From Lytechinus pictus (lineage: Eukaryota; Echinodermata; Echinoidea; Temnopleuroida; Toxopneustidae): a stretch of DNA of 64,000 bases. Shown here in pieces: positions 52,601 through 57,075 of the stretch; positions within the stretch are counted from its first letter, which is position 1; each line of letters starts with the position of its first letter. The stretch is from assembly GCF_037042905.1 (NCBI RefSeq), contig NC_087252.1:19051701-19115700 (forward strand), written 5' to 3'. Under the pieces are notes generated by a model. That model did no database searches and was not told where the DNA came from. It was given only the letters and a program-made list of their open reading frames with translations. Position numbers and translations under genes: made by a program.

Positions 52601-53994
52601 ATCGAGCTTTCGCCAATAGGGGGGGAATTCATTCACATTTTCCCCGATCGGCTTTTATTTTCGGATTAACGAACCTTATTTCGTTTTCGGACTTACGAGC
52701 CTCATTTCGTTCCCGGACTAACGAACCTTCGGAATTACGAACCTCCATTCGTTTCCGGACTAACGAACCTTCGGAATTACGAAGCTCTGTTCGTTTTCGG
52801 ACTAACGAACCTTTGGAATTACGAACCTTTTTTCGTTTTCGGACTGACGAACCTTCGGAATTACGGACTTTATTTCGTTTTCGGACTAACGAACCTTCAT
52901 AATTACGAACTTTCGGAATAACGAATCTTCGGAATAACGAACCTTCGGAATATTCGAACCTTCGGAATAACGAAACGTCGGAATTACAAGTGTATGCGTC
53001 CGTTGTGTACTTATGTCCATCGAGTATCCGTCCACTGCGATTTCATTGTTCGCCCATTTTGTCCATTGTCTGGGGCGGATGAAAACGGATGGAGCCACCC
53101 CGAAATTTTGCTTGTCCGCTGTATCCGTTAAGAATACGTTTTGTGTCCGTCGGCCAGTGGGACCAGACCTCTAGATTATTCCACTCCGTGGTCCCGATGT
53201 ATTAAAAAGTCCTCTTGCCACTATTATTATGTTTTGAGTTCCTTGATCATCAGACATAAGGGTGTATTCCTTCCACGATGAAAGGCGAATTCAAGAACAT
53301 AGAAAATATATCTTCAAATGCCCTTCACGACAAGGAAAAATCAAAAGGTCTGTCGAAAATTAGTCAATCAAAGCATCAGTTTCGTCCTGGAATCTGGGCA
53401 AACGACATATTTTCAATTTTTCGTCAGCTCCAAAACTTAGGACGAAGTTGTGGTTTCTGTTCACCAATATCATCGAAAGTCACTTTCGAGCTGTTCTTTG
53501 TTATTTGACGGGCATTTTTAATGCATTTACTATATTTTTTTTTATCTGTCGCAAGCTCTCTCTTGACGAAACCACTTCCTGATTCGGTAACATTGCAAAT
53601 AGCCAAAACGAATAACTCATTCAATAATTATTTCAATAGTTGACTGTACATTACAAACATTTGCGCCGTGATATCACCAAAACCATTTTAGTCAATTAAA
53701 AAAGTAAGAAGGGATTATCAAAATGAGTATCTGAATATGAGAACAAAATTTTGGAAACTATCAATAGCACACTCATGGCAATGCAATTTTTATCTATAAG
53801 TATTTACGCTGTGTAGATTAAGTATAAATAAGATATAACGTGATTCAAAGACACAAATGTTAAAGAGATATTGTTGCTGGATTTTTTTTTATATTCGTTC
53901 TGACAGAAGCAACATTATATAACTTACCTTCTGCAAATGCATATGGGAGCAATAGAATATGACAAACAATCCCGATAAATGAAAGTCTGGCCAT
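22643..53994 (-). CDS. Membrane-anchored laccase-type multicopper oxidase, complete 12-exon gene
   Basis: Twelve exons (53994-53928, 45558-45481, 40860-40649, 38126-37857, 34349-34119, 31013-30859, 30098-29863, 28985-28924, 26760-26554, 25943-25799, 24238-24096, 22978-22643) join in frame to 713 residues. Order: signal peptide (1 to ~21), Cys-rich region (~50-105) as in animal laccases, cupredoxin domain 1 with HWHG (143-146) and HWWHSH (184-189), domain 2, domain 3 with HPFHLHG (523-529) and [10 protein letters not shown] (591-600), axial Met605, Pro-rich stalk, transmembrane helix (~661-680) and a 33-residue tail. All ligands of the type 1, 2 and 3 coppers are present, so it should couple one-electron substrate oxidation (phenols, diphenols or metal ions) to reduction of oxygen to water. 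The anchor places the enzyme on the outer cell face or in secretory compartments. The substrate cannot be told from sequence. Introns total about 29 kb and are full of transposons. Confidence 0.93.
22979..24095 (-). other. MCO gene 1, intron 11
   Basis: Apart from a SINE-like block at 23700-23850 and (ATT/GTA)n microsatellite at 23925-24055, nothing is recognised. Confidence 0.7.
23700..23850 (-). mobile_element. tRNA-derived SINE-like fragment
   Basis: On the minus strand GCTCGGGGTTCGAGCCCTGG contains a perfect polymerase III B box (GGTTCGAGCCC). It is followed by ACGTCTTTCGGATGGTGATG. The A box half is not clear, so the head may be damaged. Confidence 0.55.
24096..24238 (-). CDS. MCO gene 1, exon 11: HCH copper motif
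   Basis: 143 bases encode [40 protein letters not shown] and CHTVFHRH. The 'HCH-x3-H' contributes Cys595 and His600 to the type 1 site and His594/His596 to the type 3 pair. Intramolecular electron transfer runs through this His-Cys-His bridge in the family. Confidence 0.95.
24239..25798 (-). other. MCO gene 1, intron 10
   Basis: Holds one SINE (24330-24605). The remaining ~1.2 kb (24610-25798) shows nothing identifiable. Confidence 0.7.
24330..24605 (-). mobile_element. tRNA-derived SINE, minus orientation
   Basis: The minus strand has a tRNA-like head near 24600 (GCTAATGGTTACGAC, an anticodon-like CTTTCAA, GGTTCGATTCCCAACCTTGG as B box), a body with GTGCTGCACTCAACCCAGGT, and an end near TATAGCGCAACTAC read in reverse. 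Its 3' part resembles the end of the SINE at 31121 (the 'GCGCTATA' block). The head looks Glu-tRNA-like (TTC). Confidence 0.7.
25799..25943 (-). CDS. MCO gene 1, exon 10: HPFHLHG copper motif
   Basis: 145 bases encode [20 protein letters not shown] and the rest of [10 protein letters not shown] (His523 for the type 1 copper, His526 and His528 for the trinuclear centre), then [20 protein letters not shown]. Borders are CTGCAG|ACG and CGTA|GTAAGT. Confidence 0.95.
25944..26553 (-). repeat. MCO gene 1, intron 9, with a long TAG/GTA trinucleotide microsatellite (26146-26520)
   Basis: About 250 bases of (GTA)n with CAG and TTG variants give spurious poly-Val, poly-Tyr and poly-Thr frames. It lies between two coding exons, so it is intronic. 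The remaining ~200 bases hold nothing else. Confidence 0.92.
26554..26760 (-). CDS. MCO gene 1, exon 9
   Basis: 69 codons: [36 protein letters not shown], an acidic [20 protein letters not shown] and [10 protein letters not shown]. It leads into domain 3. The donor, CAG|GTTGGC, departs from the GTRAGT consensus, as does the matching donor in gene 2. Confidence 0.92.
26852..27107. mobile_element. 256-bp MITE with CAGGGCCC termini
   Basis: The left end CAGGGCCCCGTCTTACAAAG is mirrored at the right end (reverse complement CAGGGCCCTATCTTACAAAG), and pairing extends about 40 bases (GATTGATC... on both arms). CAGGG-type ends are frequent in non-autonomous hAT-like elements. I see no clean target duplication. 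Confidence 0.8.
27360..28560. repeat. Purine-rich degenerate satellite-like DNA around an inserted element
   Basis: 27360-27630 and 28080-28560 consist of G/A-rich stretches with motifs such as GGGTGACGAGCGGGACAAAA that recall the 50-bp minisatellite, plus a local ~22-base tandem (GTGGAGCCGCAGTGATAAGG, 28328-28400). At 27636-28075, GGGGCGGATCCAGCTTTTGC and a C-run near 28043 bound an inserted repeat; a similar start occurs at about 52594. Confidence 0.5.
28924..28985 (-). CDS. MCO gene 1, exon 8 (62-base micro-exon)
   Basis: Encodes [20 protein letters not shown] and a final Glu. The matching exon of gene 2 (60322-60383) is also exactly 62 bases with the same phases, which confirms it as real despite its size. 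Confidence 0.9.
28986..29862 (-). other. MCO gene 1, intron 7
   Basis: Contains a (TG)n patch (29355-29425), a LINE 3' end with hairpin (29518-29645) and a copy of a dispersed ~250-base repeat (29650-29830). The first 350 bases are unassigned. Confidence 0.7.
29500..29645 (+). mobile_element. LINE 3' UTR fragment with conserved hairpin
   Basis: TTAGGGACCCC (29518-29528) pairs, with one bulged G, with GGGGTCCTAA (29551-29560). The loop contains CACAAGCTCTGCTTCTG, the same loop motif as in the full LINE at 20668. The end near TTTAAATAAACTTGAGCTTT is the 3' terminus. Confidence 0.7.
29863..30098 (-). CDS. MCO gene 1, exon 7
   Basis: 236 bases continue [18 protein letters not shown], then [20 protein letters not shown], a Ser/Pro-rich loop and the end of domain 2, [15 protein letters not shown]. 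The acceptor is a weak AAAAAG preceded by a T-rich run. The donor is G|GTAAGG, phase 1. Confidence 0.9.
30099..30858 (-). other. MCO gene 1, intron 6
   Basis: I see no transposon, repeat or additional exon in this intron. Confidence 0.6.
30859..31013 (-). CDS. MCO gene 1, exon 6
   Basis: 155 bases encode [37 protein letters not shown] and ALVIYGGE. This is the classical domain 2 core of laccases, in which the 'IASDG' loop follows the substrate-side strands. It ends in phase 2 at AAAG|GTAAGC. Confidence 0.94.
31121..31428 (+). mobile_element. tRNA-derived SINE (Arg-like head), complete
   Basis: The head GGAGCGTTGTGGCGCAGTGG includes a perfect A box (TGGCGCAGTGG). A TTCG-containing anticodon-like loop follows, and the B box is GGTTCGAATCT near 31171. 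After the body come GCGCTATACAAGAGCTGCG and an AATAATTATAATA tail. It reads plus, opposite to the host gene. Confidence 0.85.
31700..33355 (+). mobile_element. L1-Tx1-type LINE, 3' fragment
   Basis: It carries only the C-terminal part of a LINE polyprotein (see the frame at 31750-32952) and a ~400-base 3' region with a G-rich patch (33070-33125), AATAAA near 33330 and a T-rich end. The missing reverse transcriptase points to 5' truncation at insertion. Confidence 0.8.
31750..32952 (+). pseudogene. LINE polyprotein C-terminal part with zf-RVT zinc-binding domain
   Basis: A 400-codon open frame begins inside the protein. Just upstream the same frame reads [10 protein letters not shown] after an in-frame TAG near 31710, matching the 'F-x-W-x-GK' block that precedes [18 protein letters not shown] in L1-type elements. 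Near the end [18 protein letters not shown] with DVW is the reverse transcriptase-associated zinc-binding motif (C-x2-C-x8-H-x4-C). The domain helps the LINE polymerase hold RNA or DNA. No endonuclease or polymerase is attached, so it is a relic, although the open frame is unbroken. Confidence 0.85.
33605..34066. mobile_element. TIR element, same family as 42311-42904
   Basis: Its right end (CCGAACCATATTATTTCAAT, then CCTGGAGTACCCC) and inner blocks (AAATGCTGAAATATCATCGA, AACAAAGTTATTGAATTTTA) match the element at 42311, which has the inverted ends GTACTCCGGGCTGAAAATA and TTCTCAGCCCGGAGCA. Non-coding. Confidence 0.72.
34119..34349 (-). CDS. MCO gene 1, exon 5: start of domain 2
   Basis: 77 codons from [20 protein letters not shown] through [20 protein letters not shown] and EVFEVEE. 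'ISDW' and 'ILINGK' are standard blocks of this family. Phase 0 on both sides; the donor is GAA|GTAAGT. Confidence 0.93.
34790..35611 (-). mobile_element. CR1/L2-type LINE, 3' end, minus orientation
   Basis: The minus strand has a C-terminal coding remnant (from 35611), a stop at 35108, a 3' UTR with a stem-loop (AGGGGCCAG pairing with CTGGTCCCTT, 34930-34980) and an (ATCAA)n tail at 34792-34812. Coding blocks include [36 protein letters not shown] and [10 protein letters not shown] frame change near 35520 separates an upstream [13 protein letters not shown] block. The left coding part stops exactly at the mariner terminus. Confidence 0.85.
35815..36235 (+). repeat. ~165-base direct repeats in the transposon leader (about 3 copies)
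   Basis: The block TCTTTAGTCTCTACAATCAA followed by CAGCAATGCCAAGATACAGC recurs starting near 35848, 36011 and 36183. The third copy runs straight into the transposase start codon. They are internal duplications of the 5' leader and may carry transposase-binding or promoter sites. Confidence 0.85.
36220..37248 (+). CDS. Tc1/mariner-type transposase, intact
   Basis: From the first ATG (36220) the frame gives 342 residues and a TGA. The N-terminal paired-like helix-turn-helix ([20 protein letters not shown], ~23-42) and a GRPR-like RPRSGRP (54-60) bind the inverted repeats. The catalytic triad is Asp153 (LFTDESRF), Asp244 (MDDNARAH) and Glu279 ([11 protein letters not shown]), with exactly 34 residues between the last two (DD34E). 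It cuts and pastes the element at TA sites. No stop or frameshift is seen and the codon use is GC-richer than the surroundings, so this copy may be young or recently active. It lies in plus orientation inside an intron of the minus-strand oxidase gene. Confidence 0.95.
   Translation: MPRHHLSETDVARALGMLEAGLSQRRVARMMGVSHSVISRANQRHRETGLYSERPRSGRPVSTTPRDDRYLTNLSLRNRFHSARRLNNDFAAATGVIVSTQTIRNRLHRANMHARRPAQCVPLTPAHRRIRLNWAREHVRWTRQQWRRVLFTDESRFSLDHNDGRSRVWRRPGERFADPCIAEHDRYGGGSVMVWGGITYANRTRLYVVPGGAMTGVRYRDEVLEPIVVPFAENVGQNIIFMDDNARAHRARVVTEFLEGQGIERMEWPARSPDLNPIEHVWDMMGRSLEQLEAHPLGLQQLGVALEAAWDALDVRDINRLISSMRQRCEAVIAAGGGHTRY
37857..38126 (-). CDS. MCO gene 1, exon 4: type 2/3 copper ligands
   Basis: Exactly 90 codons from [13 protein letters not shown] to REPDG, with HWHG (residues 143-146) and [20 protein letters not shown] (His184, 187, 189). 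These supply half of the trinuclear copper centre. Borders are CGCCAG|GTT and GGG|GTAAGC. Confidence 0.95.
39137..39349. mobile_element. 213-bp MITE with GGGGGTGTTTCACAAAG ends
   Basis: GGGGGTGTTTCACAAAGATT at the left is mirrored by AATCTTTGTGAAACACCCCC at the right, and the arms continue to pair (GACGCTCACTACTGCG against GCGTCC/GCGCA stretches). No coding capacity. Confidence 0.87.
40134..40213. repeat. (ATTT)n microsatellite
   Basis: About 20 tandem ATTT units in intron 3 of MCO gene 1. Confidence 0.95.
40557..40640. repeat. (CT)n tract beside the exon 3 donor
   Basis: A CT-rich tract with TATC interruptions starts within about ten bases of the minus-strand donor GTGAGA (40648-40643). 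On the transcript this is a purine-rich (GA)n sequence directly downstream of the 5' splice site. Confidence 0.9.
40649..40860 (-). CDS. MCO gene 1, exon 3: Cys-rich N-terminal region and start of domain 1
   Basis: This 212-base exon carries eight cysteines in a spacing typical of animal laccases ([29 protein letters not shown]) followed by [20 protein letters not shown], the start of the first cupredoxin domain. The donor is GAG|GTGAGA, phase 0, right beside a (CT)n tract. Confidence 0.92.
41588..41800. mobile_element. Small inverted-repeat element (MITE-like)
   Basis: ACCCAAATGGTAAAAAGAAA near 41607 and TTGTTGGGTAAA near 41636 are mirrored by TTTCACCCAATAAACATGCA and TTTCATTTGGGC near 41735-41776. 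The ends are AAAAGTTGAGT-like. Target duplication is unclear. Confidence 0.6.
42311..42904. mobile_element. ~590-bp TIR element, second copy of the family at 33605
   Basis: GTACTCCGGGCTGAAAATAT at the left is mirrored at the right (ATTATTCTCAGCCCGGAGCA). The internal TTCATCAAAATCGGAAAAAT near 42380 is mirrored by CCGATTTTGATCAAATTTTC near 42813. No protein is encoded. Confidence 0.8.
44675..44968 (-). mobile_element. Nested LINE 3' ends, minus orientation
   Basis: Two LINE tails abut: one with (ATGAA)n at 44675-44720 and one ending near 44740 in GAATTGAATTG. The second shows the family hairpin on the minus strand (AAGGGGGCC pairing with GGTCTCCTT, with loop motif ACAAGCTCTGCTTTTT, ~44880-44925), linking it to the LINE at 17000. 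An hAT-like element sits to its right. Confidence 0.78.
44969..45388. mobile_element. 420-bp hAT-like non-autonomous element with exact 8-bp target duplication
   Basis: GGTCCATC occurs immediately before (44961-44968) and after (45389-45396) the element. The ends are inverted: CGGGGGGGGCACTC and, mirrored, a long C-run after GAGTA. Internally GTGGGTATGTGCCGCGG (45000) is mirrored by GCGGCACATACCCACC (45341). An 8-bp duplication is the hallmark of hAT-type transposition. Confidence 0.88.
45481..45558 (-). CDS. MCO gene 1, exon 2
   Basis: A 78-base exon between TTTTCGCCAG and AAAG|GTAGGT encodes [18 protein letters not shown] followed by STLASPMK. Phases 1 and 1 fit exons 1 and 3. It contains an N-glycosylation sequon (NFT). 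Confidence 0.8.
46010..47100 (-). pseudogene. LINE reverse transcriptase remnant, minus strand
   Basis: In several minus frames I read [20 protein letters not shown] and [11 protein letters not shown] (an altered FADD motif, 46950-47030), then [30 protein letters not shown] and [16 protein letters not shown] near 46550. These follow the order of a Jockey/CR1-type polymerase thumb and C-terminus ('LKYLGV-x-I', 'AN-x-LG-x-L-RR', 'L-x-R-x-LEYA'). Stops and shifts between blocks show it is dead. Confidence 0.8.
47101..48420. other. Unassigned intronic sequence
   Basis: Contains T-rich runs (47360-47430) and no supported gene or named repeat. Confidence 0.5.
48503..48905. repeat. 61-bp satellite with a 183-bp higher-order period
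   Basis: About 6.5 units start with GTGGGTTTAGCNATGATGA. Each holds an internal imperfect palindrome, AGATGATCTGAGAATGAGATCATCT-like (dyad of GATGATCT and AGATCATC). Units 1-3 and 4-6 correspond: units 2 and 5 look identical base for base. Confidence 0.92.
48990..49535 (+). pseudogene. LINE C-terminal fragment, plus strand, decayed
   Basis: [20 protein letters not shown] (49000-49060), [13 protein letters not shown] near 49135, [11 protein letters not shown] near 49340 and [12 protein letters not shown] near 49460 match the usual 'LDYCN-x-LL-x-G', 'LHWLP', 'P-x-YI-x-ELL' and 'YG-R-x-F' blocks of CR1/Jockey-type LINE ends. Blocks lie in different frames with stops between them. Confidence 0.75.
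49536..50752. other. Unassigned intronic sequence
   Basis: TTCAAATTGGCCGCATACGT near 49657 and the flanking A-rich arms suggest an old repeat, but I cannot define ends. No coding exon. Confidence 0.4.
50753..53164. mobile_element. 2.4 kb foldback transposon with minisatellite arms
   Basis: The termini GGTCCCACTG (50753) and CAGTGGGACC (53155-53164) are perfect inverted repeats. The left arm (50850-51210) is a tandem array of GTTCGTTAATCCGAAAACGA-type units with TTCCGAAG. The right arm (52655-52990) is the same array in reverse complement (CGGACTAACGAACCTTCGGA). Long inverted arms built of short tandem repeats are the defining structure of foldback elements such as the sea urchin TU family. 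The 1.4 kb centre encodes no recognisable transposase. Confidence 0.87.
53290..53600 (+). repeat. Dispersed ~250-base repeat, copy 1 of at least 4
   Basis: The blocks CTGTCGAAAATTAGTCAATC, TTTCGTCCTGGAATCTGGGC, TTTTTCGTCAGCTCCAAAAC and TTATTTGACGGGCATTTTTA recur in the same order (allowing for strand) at 59680-59890, and partly at 39950-40125 and 29650-29830. Confidence 0.75.
53928..53994 (-). CDS. MCO gene 1, exon 1: start codon and signal peptide
   Basis: The ATG at 53994 opens a 22-codon segment (MARLSFIG..., then a hydrophobic [12 protein letters not shown] core) that reads as a cleavable signal peptide. The donor is G|GTAAGT, phase 1. The next exon's AG completes a Glu codon. No obvious TATA box is seen upstream. 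Confidence 0.85.
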
Positions 53995-54470
53995 TTCTTT
54001 TCATCAAATCCCGTCTAAACTTCAATTGAGTTGATCCATTAACGGGGATAATGTTCAGCAAAAATGAAATCGTTCGTTTTCATATGTCAATAAACATTGA
54101 GTAAAGACTTGCAATGTGCCTCAAGAGCGCATGTCAGAGCCTGCTGAAAAAGAGGTTAACCGAGCGAAACGGGGTGGATCTTTAGAAACGAAGAATACGT
54201 TATCACACATGAACGAAGTTCGAATATTACAGTTCACACAACATTTGGGTTATTCTCTTTCGTCTTTGTATTTTCCAAGGCTTGTACGCTGGGTTGTCTT
54301 TTCCTACATGTTTTAATGCTTACTTTATAGATTTCTTATTCACAGGCCTATTCCCAATGTGCTTCCGCTTTTTTTTTGCTTGATCCTTTTTGTGTTATTT
54401 TTTTATTCATTTTGTTGATTGTAATGATTTTTCTGTATGTTGTATAAAGTAGCAATCAAAATCCAGAAAG
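53995..54470. promoter_or_regulatory. Upstream region of MCO gene 1
   Basis: This is the 5' flank and presumably holds the promoter of the minus-strand oxidase gene. No clear TATA or initiator is visible, so the limits are by position only. Confidence 0.35.
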
Positions 54471-54935
54471 GAAGGGTGATAAACCAAAAGAAGGCCAATG
54501 ACGAACAAGAACGACGAAACCAGAGAAAATAGGATGACGAAGAAGATCGGAGGAGATAGGGTGACGAAGCCAGAGAAAAGAGAGTGACGAAAATGAACGT
54601 AGGGTGGTGGAACAAGAGAAAATATTATGACTATATTATAACAAGACAGTCGAAAGAAGGAAGACGAAATCAGAGCAAATAGGATAATGCGAAAACAGTA
54701 AAAGGAAGGGTGGTTAAACCAGAGAAGATATGGGTGACAAATAAGACATTGAAAGTAAGGTTAACAAAAACGGAATTTACGGTTATAAAGAAGACAGCAG
54801 AAGATAGGGTGATGAAACTATAAGAAAATTGGATGACGAACAAGACAACAGAATGTACAGTGACGAAACAAGAGAAAATGTGGTGACGAAAAGGACAACA
54901 AAAGGTAGAGTGACATAACAAGAGAACATGTAACG
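54470..54935. repeat. Diverged 50-bp minisatellite, array D
   Basis: GACGAAACCAGAGAAAATAG, GGGTGACGAAGCCAGAGAAA and AAGACAGCAGAAGATAGGGT show this is the same satellite as at 4770, 8790 and 13690, about 40 kb away, but with much heavier divergence. Confidence 0.82.
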
Positions 54936-55735
54936 GAAGACTCGAGCGAAATTGCCGGTGGCCGCCTAATCACCTCGCCTGCCCACGATATAAGAAACGA
55001 CACACACACACACGTAAATTATGACTTCAGACGAAAAGTAAATAATGTTGCAAATAAAGTTTATTTCCAAGGTCAACTTCTAACTCGTGACGACAGTGGC
55101 TAAAACACATACCGGCTGGGCAACTGTTGGCCTTTTTCAGCCCCGAATCGACCAGGGTTACATGACGATAATAGCCTCCAACATAACTGAATTCAACATA
55201 ACTACTTTGCCAAAGGATCCCTTCTTTACTTCATGCGTCCCAAAAATGGCGCCAATTGGTGAAAGAATCGTTCCTAAAACGGCCTATCACTGCGACGCAA
55301 TGTCAAATTTATCAACATCATCCTTCCCACATATTAAACAAGTGAATTAGCAGATTTTTCATCCAGATTTGATTTATTCGCTCGTCATTGTTCTTCCCGC
55401 TTACGTAGCTCTCTCATGCACTCCCCCCCCCCCCCCTCCCCTCTTTCTCTCTCTCTTCTGATCTGTTCAAACTCTTTGACATTCTCTTATACGATTACTG
55501 CCCCCACAAAAGCTTAACGTCTTTTTTTTTTTGCATTATTACTCAAATTCATCCTCTCCTTAAAACTTCTGTCCTTTTATGTACTGTATGCACGTGTACA
55601 TGTACATCTTCATATAAATGTTTGTGTTTTCAATTGGCAATCTGTTATCATGCCCATAATTTATCTATTTCTCTGTACATTTCTCTATTATCGGAAATGA
55701 AAATAAAAGAATTGAATTAATTGAAATGACAAAAA
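54936..55735. other. Intergenic sequence with a LINE 3' tail
   Basis: 54936-55500 has nothing identifiable apart from C-rich and CT-rich runs. GAAATGAAAATAAAAGAATT near 55694 followed by GAATT-type repeats looks like a LINE 3' terminus in plus orientation. Confidence 0.5.
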
Positions 55736-55880
55736 ATAAGATGATGAAGAAGATGATTGAAGGTAAGCCGGTGATGAAACAAGAAGAAATGTGTCGACGG
55801 ACGAAAAAGACAGTAAAACGCAGGGTGATGAAACAAGAGATCGGAGGGTGACGAACAAGATATCAAGAATAGGGCGACAA
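55736..55880. repeat. Diverged 50-bp minisatellite, array E (~3 units)
   Basis: GGGTGATGAAACAAGAGATC and GGGTGACGAACAAGATATCA continue the array D satellite on the other side of the LINE tail, as if the LINE had inserted into the satellite. Confidence 0.75.
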
Positions 55881-56398
55881 TTATATATACATCTGTTAAA
55901 AAAAGAACTATGCAACGTAAAACAGATGTACACGGTACACGTTTTGTATTTGAATACTGCATTGCCAAAATGTCAAAACAATGATACTTCAGTAGATCAT
56001 AAGTCGGTGATAATGATGGATTTTATGGTGTTTGTAGGTCGCTATCTGTCAGTGCATTGTTGAACAACATTGTTTCCTAAAAAAACATTCCGATATACCT
56101 CCCAACGTATTTTGTTTAAAATGAAAGTACTAGTACCTCTTCGTTTCTAATTCTCTTTAATGCAAAAAGGCTAATCTCGTCTCTAACTACATTCCTCCCA
56201 GCGTGATACTTGGAACCAATCCATTGGAGTAACCGGTACAATATAGTGCATTATAGTAAACTGAACATCTTTTTGGACATTTTTTCTCCAAAGGATTTTT
56301 AAAAAATCCACTGTCAAAATACGCAAATCTTACTCCTAATAGAGTAAGATGAGCTGTGCATCTTTTAAGACATTTCCTCACCAAAGGAGGTTATAAAC
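55881..56398. other. Unassigned intergenic sequence
   Basis: No gene seen. 56290-56390 contains short self-complementary stretches (TACTCCTAATAGAGTAAGAT) that continue at 56550-56620 beyond the MITE. Confidence 0.45.
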
Positions 56399-56400
56399 TA

Positions 56401-56540
56401 TGGTGGCCCTGATGGGACATCGCAAATAGACCAAATCGCGAATATTCACGACGAAATTGGCGACGTCGTGAATTTCGTCGCAAATTTCGTCGTGAATATT
56501 CGCGATTTGGTCTATTTGCAATGTCCCTTCAGGGCCACCA
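56401..56540. mobile_element. 140-bp near-perfect palindromic MITE, TA target
   Basis: TGGTGGCCCTGATGGGACAT at the left is mirrored by ATGTCCCTTCAGGGCCACCA at the right, and almost the whole element folds back (AATAGACCAAATCGCGAATA near 56426 with its complement near 56496). TA flanks both ends (56399-56400, 56541-56542). Confidence 0.9.
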
Positions 56541-56736
56541 TAATAAACATCATCCACAAAAGATGCAGATCTTACTCCAAAAAGTGTGAGATCGTCTCAC
56601 TCTAATAGAAGTGTGATTGGGGATCAGAATGGCTCCTTTTAAATTTAGAGATTATTTCTAACTGAGATGTTTATTTCCCGGATGCCATTTAATAAACAAA
56701 GCGGATGTATCAAACCGAATTTTTATTTTGATATGA

Positions 56737-57075
56737 TTATTCAGTTGTATCTTTCCATGGTGCATCTTGGCCCTTTTTCCCTCCATTCGCGGTCGACGAT
56801 GACGGGGCACTTGGCTCCTGACGACGACGGATTGCATCGATGATGAGGACAATAACGAGGAGACCGAGGATGCCGACGACCACGGATAGACCGATAACGG
56901 TAGAAAGAGGAAACGTGTTTGCATGTGGTGATGGTGACTGTGGTGGTCGTGTTGGTCTGGTTGTTGGTGGTGATGGCCTTTCAGGGGGTTGGAAGTTGCC
57001 ACACCTTGGAAAGTTATCGGGTAATGGTGGTAGGTCAGACTGGTAGCCAGCACGGACAACAATAGCCAGGCCGGT
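56737..57075 (-). CDS. MCO gene 2, terminal exon
   Basis: 112 codons plus stop, starting [20 protein letters not shown], then a Pro/Thr-rich stalk, the transmembrane helix and a tail ending KGQDAPWKDTTE. It is one codon longer than the gene 1 exon, from a small change in the stalk. Confidence 0.93.
   Translation of the reverse strand, partial: TGLAIVVRAGYQSDLPPLPDNFPRCGNFQPPERPSPPTTRPTRPPQSPSPHANTFPLSTVIGLSVVVGILGLLVIVLIIDAIRRRQEPSAPSSSTANGGKKGQDAPWKDTTE

Larger units (their letters stand above)
45559..53927 (-). other. MCO gene 1, intron 1 (8.4 kb)
   Basis: The largest intron contains a 2.4 kb foldback element, a 61-bp satellite, two LINE fragments and a dispersed ~250-base repeat (53290-53600), each listed separately. 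Between them, 45640-46000, 47100-48420 and 49540-50750 hold no recognisable gene. Confidence 0.8.
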
